The position numbers and the translations under genes are program-made. Source: Rhodococcus aetherivorans (lineage in GTDB: Bacteria > Actinomycetota > Actinomycetes > Mycobacteriales > Mycobacteriaceae). From it: a stretch of 64,000 bases of DNA. The DNA lies in NCBI RefSeq assembly GCF_011058165.1, contig NZ_JAALEG010000017.1, positions 1-64,000 on the forward strand. Direction: 5' to 3'. Below, one piece after another: positions 1 to 11,157 of the stretch; position 1 is the first letter of the stretch; every line of letters begins with the position of its first letter. The notes under the pieces are model-generated. The model was not told the DNA's origin. It ran no database searches and saw only the letters and a program-made list of their open reading frames with translations.

Positions 1-262
1 TTGAAGACTCACAATCAAACCCCGAAGGGCCGATCAGTCATAGACATCGAGCCAAATCACCAGCAAAAAACTCAAACCAGCAAAAAACACTGACCACCAC
101 AGACGGAAGAATGCGGCAGCCAGCAACAACCACCCCCCGAAAAGAGGGGCGGTCGCACCAAAAATATTTTGGCACTGACATTCATCGGCACACTGTTGAG
201 TTCTCAAAGAACACGCACACACCATCACCCACGAACCGAGGTCCGCGGCGTTCCGGGGCAAC
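1..262 (-). other. 5' leader of an rRNA operon leaving the window on the left
   Basis: Read on the minus strand this AT-richer stretch carries the element typical of actinobacterial pre-rRNA leaders: TTTGAGAACTCAA around 196-213, followed by T/G-rich sequence. The family element belongs to the antitermination/processing region just upstream of 16S rRNA. The 16S gene itself would start left of base 1 and is not visible. The region has no credible protein-coding gene. Confidence 0.75.
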
Positions 263-268
263 CGTTCC

Positions 269-362
269 AGCCTACCCACACCACCCGGCGAAAACAAACC
301 CGACGCGCTCGGTGGGATCGGCAACGGCCCAGAACCCTACCAGAAGATTCCGAACCGAACAA
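269..362 (-). promoter_or_regulatory. Probable tandem rRNA promoters
   Basis: Two sigma-70-like pairs are visible on the minus strand upstream of the rRNA leader. One is TTGTTC (357-362) with TAGGGT (334-339) at 17-bp spacing. The other is TTTGTT (293-298) with TAGGCT (269-274) at 18-bp spacing. Multiple promoters are usual for actinobacterial rrn operons. The hexamers are read by eye and the start sites are inferred. Confidence 0.5.
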
Positions 363-500
363 TCAGGCGCCTGCGTCCAACCTCGTTGTCCCGAGCCCCT
401 GCGGGCCGGGTCGGTGTCCGTGTCGCTCTGACCTGGAATAAGTTACGTGAACATTGCGCTCTCACCAAATCGCCTGGTCAGACCGCTTTTCTGCGCCGAG

Positions 501-698
501 TCAGGGCACCCAGTACTTCACGGCCAGCTCCTCCACGACGGCATCGCCCTCGGCGGCCTGCTCCAGCAGCGCCAGGTCGAGGTCGATGTCGATGAGCCGG
601 GGGTTGTCCCCTTCGGCGTCACCGAGAGGGCGCCCGCCGTCTTCGCCGCGCTGGCGCAGAATCTTCGCTCGCACCCGCTCTTTCAACGACTCACTCAT
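501..698 (-). CDS. Small acidic hypothetical protein, 65 aa
   Basis: Encodes a charged, probably helical 65-residue protein starting MSESLKERVRAKILRQRG and ending KYWVP. No domain is recognised and no signal peptide or membrane segment is visible. Codon third positions are strongly G/C as in neighbouring genes. A -10-like TACACT lies 6 bp before the ATG, so the mRNA may be leaderless; no good Shine-Dalgarno site is seen. It sits between the rRNA promoter and a small membrane protein gene on the same strand. Function unknown. Confidence 0.6.
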   Translation of the reverse strand: MSESLKERVRAKILRQRGEDGGRPLGDAEGDNPRLIDIDLDLALLEQAAEGDAVVEELAVKYWVP

Positions 699-756
699 AA
701 GTCGAGTGTACTGAGGGGGCGCCGCCCGAGCGGGGTGCCGAGCGGCGAAGACCGAC

Positions 757-870
757 CTAGTGGTCGTCGTCGCGCCGGCGGAACACGCGCATCGCGGTGG
801 GGATGAGAACGACCAGGGCGCCGACGATCAGAACGATCGAGAAAATTTCCAGAAGCACACGTGCCATCAT
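757..870 (-). CDS. Tiny single-span membrane protein, 37 aa
   Basis: A 37-residue product with a start MMARVLLEIFSIVLIVG, one hydrophobic segment (about residues 5-24) and a highly charged tail ending FRRRDDDH. The composition fits a small type-I-like or tail-anchored membrane protein. The gene lies downstream of tRNA-Thr and its terminator on the same strand. The ribosome-binding site is weak and the start could be either of two adjacent ATG codons. No family is recognised; support is the hydrophobic-then-charged pattern and the codon composition. Confidence 0.45.
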   Translation of the reverse strand: MMARVLLEIFSIVLIVGALVVLIPTAMRVFRRRDDDH

Positions 871-934
871 CCGGCACGGAGGGCGCCGGCGGGCGACTTC
901 GTCGTGGGCGAGCGGACCGGAAGGGTCCCCCGGT

Positions 935-979
935 CGACGAAGGCCCTCCACCCGTCTTCCGGGTGAAGGGCCTTCGTCG
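935..979 (-). terminator. Hairpin terminator of tRNA-Thr
   Basis: A 13-bp perfect stem (CGACGAAGGCCCT with its complement) extended by an inner stem with one mismatch lies 5 bp after the tRNA 3' end. No T-run follows, as is common for actinobacterial terminators. Confidence 0.7.
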
Positions 980-984
980 CTCCG

Positions 985-1057
985 AGCTGCCTGCGAGAAT
1001 CGAACTCGCGACCTTTTCATTACGAGTGAAATGCTCTACCGACTGAGCTAAGGCAGC
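985..1057 (-). tRNA. tRNA-Thr (anticodon CGT)
   Basis: The minus strand folds as a full cloverleaf. The acceptor GCTGCCT pairs with AGGCAGC, the D arm is GCTC/GAGC, the anticodon loop CTCGTAA is closed by TTTCA/TGAAA, and the T arm is GCGAG/CTCGC with loop TTCGATT. Loop positions 34-36 read CGT, decoding ACG threonine codons. CCA is not encoded. A tRNA-Thr next to the holB/topA block fits the mycobacterial gene order. Confidence 0.97.
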
Positions 1058-1122
1058 GTGCCTGACGGCGCGCACGAGTTTAGCGCCTACCCCCCTGTCC
1101 AATGCAAACCACCCCTCGCCAC

Positions 1123-2310
1123 TTACCGGAATGCCGAGCTCAGCCGGGCCGCCATGGCGGCCACCGCGAAGCGCGGTTTGACGTTCTGTGCGAGGACCTC
1201 ACGGCATTCGAGGATCGCCTCGATGCAGGTCAGCAACGCCTCCGGCCGGGCCCGCGAAGCCAGGTCGGAGGCACGCTCGGCCATGTCGGGATGGTTGGCG
1301 GTGCCGGAAGCGCCCAGGGAACGTGCCAGCGCATCCCGGTAGAGACCGGCCAGATCGATGAGGGCGCGGTCCATGATGTCGCGCTCGGTCCGCGTGCGCC
1401 TGGACTTCTGGGTGCGTTCGAGGTCCTTGAGGACGCCGGCCGCACCGCGGAGCGCCCCGGCGGCGCCCTTACCGGTGCCACCGGCGCCGAGAGCCGTCCG
1501 GAGTTCCTCGGTCTCGCGCTCGTCGCGCGCGACGCTGATCTCCTTCGCCTCGGCCTCGGCACGCTGGACCAGCTCGTCCGCGGCGGTGTAGGTGGTCGCG
1601 GGGCGGAGCACGGCTTCGGCCAGATCCAGCGCACGCCGACGGCTGGCGCGGGCGGACTCGTCGGTGGCCAGACGCCGGGCACGGCCGACGTGGCCGCCGC
1701 TGATCGACGCCGCCCAGCTCGCGGTCTCGGCGTCGAGCCCGTCGCGTTCGCGCAGGACCCGGGCGATCGCGTCCGGGCTGGGCGTGACGAGTGCGACGTG
1801 CCGGCATCGCGAGCGCAGGGTCACGGAGATGTCCTGCGGATCGATCGACGGCGCGCACAGCAGGAACACCGTGCGTTCGGGCGGTTCCTCGACGACCTTG
1901 AGCAGCGCGTTCGCGGCGCCCTCGGTGAGCCGGTCCGCGTCCTCGATCACCACGACCTGCCACTGCCCGGTGCTCGGGCGACGCGAGGCGGTCCGGACGA
2001 TGTCGCGCATCGCCTTGACGCTGATCGTGAGCCCCTCGGGGATCACCCGACGGACGTCGCCGTGGGTGCCGGCCATGGTGGTGCTGCACGCGTGGCAGTG
2101 ACCGCAGCCCGGTGCCGCGGGGTCGGTGCACTGCAGGGCGGCGGCGAAGCAGAGGGCGGCGATCGACCGCCCGGAGCCGGGGGGCCCGGTGAACAGCCAC
2201 GAGTGCGTCATCCGAGAACCGGCTCCGCCCCCGCGCGCGGCGGTGGCCGCGGCGGTCAGTTCGGTCTCCACGTCGCGCTGGCCGACGAGACGTTCGAAGA
2301 CACCGGGCAT
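1123..2310 (-). CDS. holB: DNA polymerase III subunit delta'
   Basis: Clamp-loader subunit that helps load the beta clamp during replication. The 395-aa product has a P-loop-like GPPGSGRS (42-49), four zinc-binding cysteines (C61, C69, C72, C75), a Walker-B-like VIEDADR (121-127), EEPPERT (141-147) and the clamp-loader RSRC motif (167-170). The start chosen is MPGVFERLVGQ, the conserved family N-terminus; longer upstream starts would add low-complexity residues. It corresponds to Rv3644c in M. tuberculosis, where it also lies near topA. The first gene to the right, a VOC protein gene, is divergent. The function is certain at family level. Confidence 0.93.
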   Translation of the reverse strand: MPGVFERLVGQRDVETELTAAATAARGGGAGSRMTHSWLFTGPPGSGRSIAALCFAAALQCTDPAAPGCGHCHACSTTMAGTHGDVRRVIPEGLTISVKAMRDIVRTASRRPSTGQWQVVVIEDADRLTEGAANALLKVVEEPPERTVFLLCAPSIDPQDISVTLRSRCRHVALVTPSPDAIARVLRERDGLDAETASWAASISGGHVGRARRLATDESARASRRRALDLAEAVLRPATTYTAADELVQRAEAEAKEISVARDERETEELRTALGAGGTGKGAAGALRGAAGVLKDLERTQKSRRTRTERDIMDRALIDLAGLYRDALARSLGASGTANHPDMAERASDLASRARPEALLTCIEAILECREVLAQNVKPRFAVAAMAARLSSAFR

Positions 2311-2404
2311 GGCCTCAGCGTAGCGACCGGCTCCGACGCGGCCGGTGCGTCGGCCGTCCGAAACCTTCAAGACGGCGACGTCGCGGCGGCCTAGCGTCAC
2401 CGTC

Positions 2405-2791
2405 ATGACTGCACAACTCGCGCTGGTCGGGCTCGTCGTCGCCGACATGACCCGTTCCTTCGACTGCTATCGCCGCCTCGGGCTGGACCTGCCCGCCGGC
2501 TCCGACGAACCGCACTACGAGACGACGCTGCCGGGCGGGCTCCGCCTGGCGTGGGACACCCTCGAGTCGGTCCGGGCCTTCCATCCGGGCTTCCGGCCGG
2601 GCACCGGTGGTCCTGCACTCGCGTTCGACTGTGGTTCACCAGCGGATGTGGACGCGACGTACCGCGACCTGCTGGAGGCGGGATGCACGAGCGTGCTCGA
2701 ACCGTGGGACGCGTTCTGGAAGCAGCGGTATGCGAGCGTGCACGATCCCGACGGGCACAGCATCGAACTGTTCGCGGCCTTGCCCGCGTGA
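2405..2791 (+). CDS. VOC-family (glyoxalase/bleomycin-resistance fold) protein
   Basis: A 128-aa single VOC domain: a beta-alpha-beta start (LALVGLVVADMTRSFDCYRR), a central strand FDCGSPADVDATYRDLL and the typical C-terminal DPDGHSIELFA. VOC proteins bind a metal and act on small molecules or sequester them; the substrate cannot be read from the sequence. The ATG at 2405 begins the first strand. The stop is 4 bp from the stop of the convergent AraC gene. The pair occupies the position of Rv3645 (adenylate cyclase) in M. tuberculosis, so it looks like a lineage-specific replacement. Confidence 0.8.
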   Translation: MTAQLALVGLVVADMTRSFDCYRRLGLDLPAGSDEPHYETTLPGGLRLAWDTLESVRAFHPGFRPGTGGPALAFDCGSPADVDATYRDLLEAGCTSVLEPWDAFWKQRYASVHDPDGHSIELFAALPA

Positions 2792-2795
2792 CCGC

Positions 2796-3502
2796 TCAGC
2801 GAACGAGCGCGCCGAGCGTAACGCCGGAGAGGGCGCGTACCTCCCGTGCGAGGTGGGCCTGGTCGCTGAAACCGCACTCGGCCGCGACGTCGGAGAACGA
2901 CCGGCCGGCGCGCGCGAGACCGACCGCGCGACGGAATCGCAGCACGCGCGCCAGCGTCTTCGGACCGTAGCCGTAGACCCGCAGCGCGTGCCGGTGCAAC
3001 CGCCGCGCACTCCAACCCATCGACGTCGCCACCTCGGCGACGGACGCTCCGGCGCCGAGCTGCGACGCGATGCCCGTCTCGACGCTGCGGTCGACGCCGT
3101 CCAGGCGGCGCCGCGTCTCGTGCAGGAGCGCACCGAGCGGGTCTGACTCCGCGGCCGACACCAGGCGACGAACGTGCGCCTCGGGCCGGATGCGGTCCAG
3201 CGGTACGCGCGCGTCGCGCAGCTCGGCCGCGTCCACCCCGAGCACCGCCGGCCCCACCCCGGGACCGAACCGCACCGCGGTCAGGTCCCGGCGGGTGCCC
3301 AGGTCGGAGAACTGGGCGCGGGTATCCGGTCCGGCCACCAGGAAGCCGTCCTCGTGCCAGATCAGATCCGTGCAGCCGTCGGGCAGCACGGACGTTCCGG
3401 CCGTACCCGCGGTCCTCGTCGCCGTCCACACGAGCACGCCGGGTATGCCGGACGCCGCCTCGCGGTACACACGGCGAGGATAGGCCGCCGCTCCGGGGAG
3501 GG

Positions 3503-3506
<4 letters not shown>
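2796..3506 (-). CDS. AraC-family transcriptional regulator
   Basis: A 236-aa regulator. The N-terminal half carries the sensor-type signature LPDGCTDLIW (41-50), seen in AraC proteins with a DUF6597-like domain. The C-terminal half has two helix-turn-helix segments, around 154-176 (VAEVATSMGWSARRLHRHAL) and 204-225 (FSDVAAECGFSDQAHLAREV). The GTG start at 3506 overlaps the topA stop as GTGA, so it is probably translated with topA. Its target is unknown; the convergent VOC gene is the nearest candidate. Confidence 0.85.
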
Positions 3507-6469
<2,963 letters not shown>

Positions 6470-6571
6470 GTCGTGCTTCTCCCCGACATGTATACCGACC
6501 CGTTCCCCGGACGCGGCCATACACAGGGTCGCACACCTGCGACGGAAGGCCTGTCACCTGTGATGCGGCGC

Positions 6572-7159
6572 CTACCGCACGCGCGGCCAGATCTGCCGCG
6601 CGCGGGCGTCGTCCGGCGGCGCCCCGATGTTCTCGACGAGACGCATCAACCTGCGTCGCCCGGACACCCGCAGGCCCGGTGCGGCGCCGCGCGTGCCGAT
6701 CAGCGTCGGCGCGATCCCGGCGCGCATCAGCGACTGGGCCAGCACCGGGTGGGTGTCCGGGGCATGCGGATCCAGCCCCAGCACGTAGCGCTCGCCCTCG
6801 GCCTCGGCGCGGCCGGCCGCGAGCACCCACGCCCGCAGAGCTCGCGAGCCCGGCACCCATCCCGCCGGCACCGCCTTCACCGCACCCCGTGTCCATGCGG
6901 CCGCCACCGGGACGAGTTCCGGTAGGGCGGCGGTGCGCACCAGGGGGTGTCCCTCGTCCGTCCGGGTGACCTCCGGGGACAGCGCGGCCTGCGCCATCAG
7001 CTCCGCGATCGCCTCCGCCCGCCACGGCTCGTCCACGACCACGGAGATCCGTGCGCCGTCACCGGAGACCACCGCGTGGCCGTGCGCGGCCAGCAGGCCG
7101 CCGAGGTCGGTCGGGTCCGGGGGCATCTCCTCGGCCCCGAAGAACGACAGTTGGCTCAC
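6572..7159 (-). CDS. Conserved actinobacterial protein (Rv3647c-like)
   Basis: A 195-aa soluble protein starting MSQLSFFGAEEMPPDPTDLG. Its position between cspA and topA matches Rv3647c of M. tuberculosis, which is of unknown function. It contains a mixed alpha/beta pattern and a basic stretch SGRRRLMRLVENIG near the C-terminus, but I recognise no catalytic motif, signal peptide or membrane segment. It is separated from topA by about 100 bp and from cspA by a strong terminator, so it probably has its own promoter or shares topA's transcript. Confidence 0.8.
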   Translation of the reverse strand: MSQLSFFGAEEMPPDPTDLGGLLAAHGHAVVSGDGARISVVVDEPWRAEAIAELMAQAALSPEVTRTDEGHPLVRTAALPELVPVAAAWTRGAVKAVPAGWVPGSRALRAWVLAAGRAEAEGERYVLGLDPHAPDTHPVLAQSLMRAGIAPTLIGTRGAAPGLRVSGRRRLMRLVENIGAPPDDARARQIWPRVR

Positions 7160-7195
7160 TCACCCGCCCTTCCTCCGCTACCTGCCGCAGAAACA

Positions 7196-7232
7196 GATCG
7201 TCCCCCCTCACCGATGGTGACGGGGGACGATC
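7196..7232 (-). terminator. Terminator downstream of cspA
   Basis: An inverted repeat of 17-bp arms (GATCGTCCCCC... with its complement, one mismatch) closes on a 3-base loop GAT between the cspA stop and the next gene. A second, shorter hairpin (TCGGTCC/GGACCGA) lies at about 7239-7256. Confidence 0.75.
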
Positions 7233-7288
7233 GAGGATTCGGTCCCTGCGGACCGAGTCACGTCAGGCTCCGGCAGGAGCGTCGACGA

Positions 7289-7492
7289 TCAGAGCGCGCG
7301 AACGCCGGTGGCCTGCGGGCCCTTGGTGCCCTGGCCGACCTCGAACTCCACGCGCTGGTTCTCCTCCAGGGTGCGGAAGCCGCTGCCCTGGATCTCCGAG
7401 TAGTGGACGAAAACGTCGGCGGAGCCGTCCTCGGGAGCGATGAAGCCGAAGCCCTTCTCCGCGTTGAACCACTTCACAGTGCCCTGTGCCAT
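7289..7492 (-). CDS. cspA: Cold-shock protein
   Basis: A 67-aa single-stranded nucleic-acid-binding OB-fold protein acting as an RNA chaperone. RNP1 is KGFGFI (13-18) and RNP2 is DVFVHY (26-31), with the standard N-terminus [10 protein letters not shown]. Length matches the family exactly. A purine-rich ribosome-binding site (AGAAGGAAAAGC) precedes the ATG. It is monocistronic, bounded by a strong terminator. It corresponds to Rv3648c. Confidence 0.97.
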   Translation of the reverse strand: MAQGTVKWFNAEKGFGFIAPEDGSADVFVHYSEIQGSGFRTLEENQRVEFEVGQGTKGPQATGVRAL

Positions 7493-7725
7493 GCTTTTCC
7501 TTCTCTTTCTAACACCGGATGCGGCGGTTCGCGGGCGAGCGAGCCGCCGGGCCGGTTCCGACCGCTGTACTTCTTGATCCCCCCACAGGAAGAGCAAAGC
7601 ACCGCGCTCGCAACCATCGATCCTGCGAGCCGTGCACTTTCTCAAGTCACCGAACACAGAAGCTGCGACCGATGTCAGTGAACCACGTTCCGGGCGCAGA
7701 CAACAGTAGGCGGGCGCACAATTCG
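7493..7725 (-). promoter_or_regulatory. Probable cspA promoter and long 5' leader
   Basis: No gene is seen between cspA and the divergent helicase gene. On the minus strand a -10-like TACTGT lies at 7703-7708 with TTTCGG 18 bp upstream. Transcription from there would give a 5' untranslated region of about 200 nt, in keeping with the long leaders of cold-shock genes. The leader's structure was not computed. Confidence 0.4.
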
Positions 7726-7883
7726 CCCGAAAATTTGATCTTGTATATGCCGACGGCAGGATTACTCGCCGGTACGGTTACGTCGATGTTACCCCGCGCG
7801 CGACCGGACACCGACCGAACGCCGGGAGCGATGGCCTACTACGCTGGTTACCCATCCCGACCGCATCCTCCGGAGTACCCAGT

Positions 7884-10229
7884 GTGACCAGCTCGCCGCA
7901 CCGCCGTCCCGTCGGCGACGGGCCGTCGAGCTTCGGCCACGAACTGCTCGAACGGGTCCTTGCCGGCACGCCGGCCTCGGAACATCCCCTCACCCACAGC
8001 GCGGACCTGCCCGCCCGCGACGTTCGCCACACCGACTGGCCGGACTGGGCGTCCGACGCCGTCGTCCGGGCTCTGCGCGCCACCGGCGTGCCCCGGCCGT
8101 GGAGCCACCAGACAGAGGCCGCCGACCTCGCCGCCGGCGGGGAGCACGTCGTCGTCTCCACCGGCACCGCCTCGGGCAAGTCCCTCGCCTACCAGCTACC
8201 CGTGCTCACCGCCCTCGCCGAGGACCCGCACGCCACCGCGCTGTACCTCTCCCCCACGAAGGCGCTCTGCGCGGACCAGTTGCGCGCCGTCACCGAGGTG
8301 ACCGCCGCCGAGCCCGAACTCGGTCACGTGCACGCGTGCGCCTACGACGGCGACACCTCCACCGAACTGCGGCAGTGGGCGCGCAGCCACTCACGGTGGA
8401 TCTTCACCAACCCCGACATGCTGCACATGTCGATGCTGCCCGGGCACGCCCGCTGGTCCCGGTTCTTCCGCCGGCTGCGCTACGTGGTGGTCGACGAGTG
8501 TCACTCCTATCGCGGCGTCTTCGGCTCCAACGTGGCCCTGGTGCTGCGCCGGCTGCGGCGGATCGCCGCGCGCTACGGCGCCCGGCCGGTCTTCGTCCTC
8601 GCCTCCGCCACGACCGCCGACCCCGGCGCCGCGGCGTCCCGGCTCGTCGGCGCGCCCTGCCGGGAGGTGACCGAGGACGGCTCCCCGCACGGACCTCGCA
8701 CCGTCGCGCTGTGGGAGCCGCCGCTGCTCGAGCAGGTGACCGGCGAGAACGGTGCCCCCGTGCGCCGCGCCGCCGGAACCGAGGCCGCCCGCATCCTCGC
8801 CGACCTCGTCGTCGAGGGTGCCCGCACCCTCGCCTTCGTGCGGTCCCGGCGCGGTGCCGAACTCACCGCGCTCGGTGCGCAGCGGCTGCTCGCCGAGGCC
8901 GCCCCCGAGCTCGTCGATCGGGTCGCCGCCTACCGCGCCGGCTACCTCGCCGAGGAGCGCCGCGAGCTCGAGGCGGCCCTGGCGGACGGCCGGCTGCTCG
9001 GTGCCGCCAGCACCAACGCCCTGGAACTCGGCATGGACATCGCCGGCCTGGACGCCGTCGTCGTCGCCGGATTCCCGGGCACCGTCGCGTCGTTCTGGCA
9101 GCAGGCCGGCCGGGCCGGGCGCCGCGGTGCGGGATCGCTGGTCGTGCTCGTCGCCCGCGACGATCCGCTCGACACCTACCTCGTGCACCATCCGGCGGCG
9201 CTGCTCGACAAGCCCGTCGAGGCGACGGTCACCGATCCCACCAATCCGTACGTGCTCGGCCCGCAACTGCTGTGCGCCGCACTCGAGCTGCCGCTCACCG
9301 ACGCCGAGGTCGAGGAGTTCGGTGCGGCCGACGTGCTCGCCGCCCTGGCCGCGCAGGGAGCGATCCGGCGGCGCCCGCACGGCTGGTTCGTCACCCCGGA
9401 CACCCGTCCCCACTCCGACATCGACATCCGCGGCGGCATCGGCACCCAGATCGCCATCGTCGAGTCGGACACCGGACGGATGCTCGGCACCGTCGACGGC
9501 GGTCGTGCACCGGCGACCGTGCATCCGGGAGCGGTGTACCTGCACCGCGGCGAGTCGTTCGTCGTCGACGAGTTGCACCTCGACGACGGAATCGCGCTCG
9601 TGCACGCCGAGGACCCCGAATGGTCCACCTCCGCGCGGGAGATCACCGACATCGTCGTGACCGCCGTGGCGGAACAGCGCTCGCTCGGGCCGGTGACCGT
9701 AGGCCTCGTCGAGGTCGAGGTGACCCACCAGGTGGTCTCGTACCTGCGACGGCTGCCGTCCGGCGAGGTGCTCGACAGCACCGACCTCGACATGCCGTCC
9801 CAGTGCCTGCCGACGCGCGCGGTGATGTACACCGTCACCCCCGAACTGCTCGACCGGTGCGGGATCGGACCGGAACGGGTACCCGGCGCGCTGCACGCCG
9901 CCGAGCACGCCGCCATCGGCCTGCTGCCGCTCGTGGCGACGTGCGACCGCTGGGACATCGGCGGCGTGTCCACCGCGGTGCACCCGGACACCGGGCTGCC
10001 CACCGTCTTCGTCTACGACGGGCATCCCGGGGGCGCCGGTTTCGCCGACCGCGGGTACGCGCGCATCGCCGAGTGGCTCGGTGCAACCCGCGCGGCCGTG
10101 ACGGCCTGCGAATGCGCCGCCGGTTGCCCGTCGTGCGTGTACTCCCCCAAGTGCGGCAACGGCAACGACCCGCTCGACAAGGCCGGCGCGGTCGCGTTGC
10201 TGGGCGCGGTGCTCGACACCCTCGCCTGA
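7884..10229 (+). CDS. DEAD/DEAH helicase of the Hrq1/SftH/MrfA type
   Basis: A 781-aa superfamily 2 DNA helicase, orthologous in position to Rv3649. Motif I is TGTASGKS (93-100) and the Walker B box is DECH (204-207). A helicase C-terminal domain carries STNALELGMDIAGLD and QQAGRAGRRG. A C-terminal DUF1998-like domain has a four-cysteine cluster, CECAAGCPSC...C, around residues 750-765. Members of this clade are 3'-5' translocases, and MrfA takes part in mitomycin lesion repair, so a DNA-repair role is likely but inferred. GTG start. It diverges from cspA and is followed 9 bp later by the convergent tad operon. Confidence 0.9.
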   Translation: MTSSPHRRPVGDGPSSFGHELLERVLAGTPASEHPLTHSADLPARDVRHTDWPDWASDAVVRALRATGVPRPWSHQTEAADLAAGGEHVVVSTGTASGKSLAYQLPVLTALAEDPHATALYLSPTKALCADQLRAVTEVTAAEPELGHVHACAYDGDTSTELRQWARSHSRWIFTNPDMLHMSMLPGHARWSRFFRRLRYVVVDECHSYRGVFGSNVALVLRRLRRIAARYGARPVFVLASATTADPGAAASRLVGAPCREVTEDGSPHGPRTVALWEPPLLEQVTGENGAPVRRAAGTEAARILADLVVEGARTLAFVRSRRGAELTALGAQRLLAEAAPELVDRVAAYRAGYLAEERRELEAALADGRLLGAASTNALELGMDIAGLDAVVVAGFPGTVASFWQQAGRAGRRGAGSLVVLVARDDPLDTYLVHHPAALLDKPVEATVTDPTNPYVLGPQLLCAALELPLTDAEVEEFGAADVLAALAAQGAIRRRPHGWFVTPDTRPHSDIDIRGGIGTQIAIVESDTGRMLGTVDGGRAPATVHPGAVYLHRGESFVVDELHLDDGIALVHAEDPEWSTSAREITDIVVTAVAEQRSLGPVTVGLVEVEVTHQVVSYLRRLPSGEVLDSTDLDMPSQCLPTRAVMYTVTPELLDRCGIGPERVPGALHAAEHAAIGLLPLVATCDRWDIGGVSTAVHPDTGLPTVFVYDGHPGGAGFADRGYARIAEWLGATRAAVTACECAAGCPSCVYSPKCGNGNDPLDKAGAVALLGAVLDTLA

Positions 10230-10238
10230 CCTCGCGTC

Positions 10239-10583
10239 TCACCCGGCCGGCCCCGCCCGCGCGATCGCCCGGGCCTGCCGCCCAGCCGGCAGCGACACCT
10301 CGGCCCCGACCTCGACGACGGCGTCCCAGCCGTCGACGGTGCACGAGCGCACCTGCGCCCGCATCCGCGCCGCGATCCGGTCCGCCTCCGAGCATGCGGT
10401 GTCCGATCCGCGATCGAGCGCACCGGCCACCGCCAGGGCCGCCAGGTCGGCCGCCGCCTGTGCCCGGTGCCGCGTCGCGACCCCCGCACCCGTCTGCACG
10501 AGCAGCCCGGTGACCACGATCAGCGCGACCGCGACGAAACACCCCATCACGCTCGCACTACCCCGGTCGTCCCCGAATGTCAC
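10239..10583 (-). CDS. TadE/TadG-like pseudopilin-type membrane protein (Rv3654c-like)
   Basis: The 114-aa product begins GDDRGSASVMGCFVAVAL with one N-terminal hydrophobic helix (about 11-35), followed by an extracytoplasmic domain with two cysteines (around 63 and 80) that could form a disulfide. This layout is typical of the TadE/TadG-like proteins that end actinobacterial tad operons. The GTG start overlaps the previous gene's stop as GTGA. It is the last gene of the operon and converges on the helicase gene. Confidence 0.8.
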   Translation of the reverse strand: MTFGDDRGSASVMGCFVAVALIVVTGLLVQTGAGVATRHRAQAAADLAALAVAGALDRGSDTACSEADRIAARMRAQVRSCTVDGWDAVVEVGAEVSLPAGRQARAIARAGPAG

Positions 10584-10915
10584 TGCGCCACTTCCGGTTC
10601 GAGCACGGATACCGCCTCCGCCGTGAGCGTCACCATCGGCAGCAGCGGACCGTCCGCCGTCACCGTCGCCACGACGAGGTCACCGTCGGGGCGCACGGAG
10701 ATCCGTGCGCCCTCCGGAGCGACCCGCGCCGCCACCTCCACCGCTCGCACCCCGTCGCCGCGAGCCGCGAGCCGGGCGGCCTCCCGCGCCGCGTCCTGAC
10801 ACCGGAGCTGATTCGAAACACACAGCACCGCACCGAGACACAGCACGAGAACACTCACCAGCGTGGTGAGGGCGATCGCCGCCTCGACGGTCACCCCGCC
10901 GTCGTCCCCGCTCAC
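10580..10915 (-). CDS. TadE-like minor pilin (Rv3655c-like)
   Basis: A 111-aa protein: a short N-terminus MSGDDGGVTVEAAIAL, a single hydrophobic helix (about 10-33), then a mixed domain. The TVEAA motif before the membrane helix is the TadE hallmark. TadE proteins are processed pseudopilins needed for Flp-type pilus assembly. GTG start inside the GTGA overlap with the upstream Flp-like gene, and the downstream gene overlaps in the same way. Confidence 0.82.
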   Translation of the reverse strand: MSGDDGGVTVEAAIALTTLVSVLVLCLGAVLCVSNQLRCQDAAREAARLAARGDGVRAVEVAARVAPEGARISVRPDGDLVVATVTADGPLLPMVTLTAEAVSVLEPEVAQ

Positions 10916-11115
10916 ACCGCCGTGTTCAGCGCGCGCTCGACGATGCCGGTGAGCGCGGTGACGATGTTGTCGCCGGTGACCACCGTGTACAGCACGGCAC
11001 CGAACGCCGCCGCGGCGATCGTGCCGATCGCGTACTCCGCGGTGGACATGCCGTCCTCCGCCGCGACGGCACCGCTCAGCCGCTGCGCCGCCGCCCGAAT
11101 CACGTTGCCTACCAT
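10912..11115 (-). CDS. Flp-like pilin of the DUF4244 family (Rv3656c-like)
   Basis: A 67-aa pilin precursor. The leader ends GAVAAEDG and is followed by MSTAEYAIGTIAAAAFGAVL, the Flp/DUF4244 signature; by analogy to Flp pilins cleavage would fall after the Gly, leaving a mature hydrophobic helix with Glu near position 5. It would be the major subunit of the pilus built by the TadA/B/C machinery. A GGAGGGGAGGAACC ribosome-binding region precedes the ATG, the strongest in the operon, as expected for an abundant subunit. Confidence 0.85.
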   Translation of the reverse strand: MVGNVIRAAAQRLSGAVAAEDGMSTAEYAIGTIAAAAFGAVLYTVVTGDNIVTALTGIVERALNTAV

Positions 11116-11157
11116 GGTTCCTCCCCTCCTTCGGCGCGGACCGTCCGCGCCGACGTC

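Noticed and set aside
34-324. Minus-strand 96-codon frame at the left edge
   Set aside because: It lies within the rRNA leader and promoter sequences and has no protein-like pattern beyond chance.
1102-2394. A 430-codon plus-strand frame opposite holB
   Set aside because: It is the GC-rich antisense shadow of holB, has no recognisable motif and no suitable ribosome-binding site.
8391-10025. A 544-codon minus-strand frame opposite the helicase gene
   Set aside because: Low-complexity antisense frame; the plus-strand helicase has a full set of motifs and explains the region.
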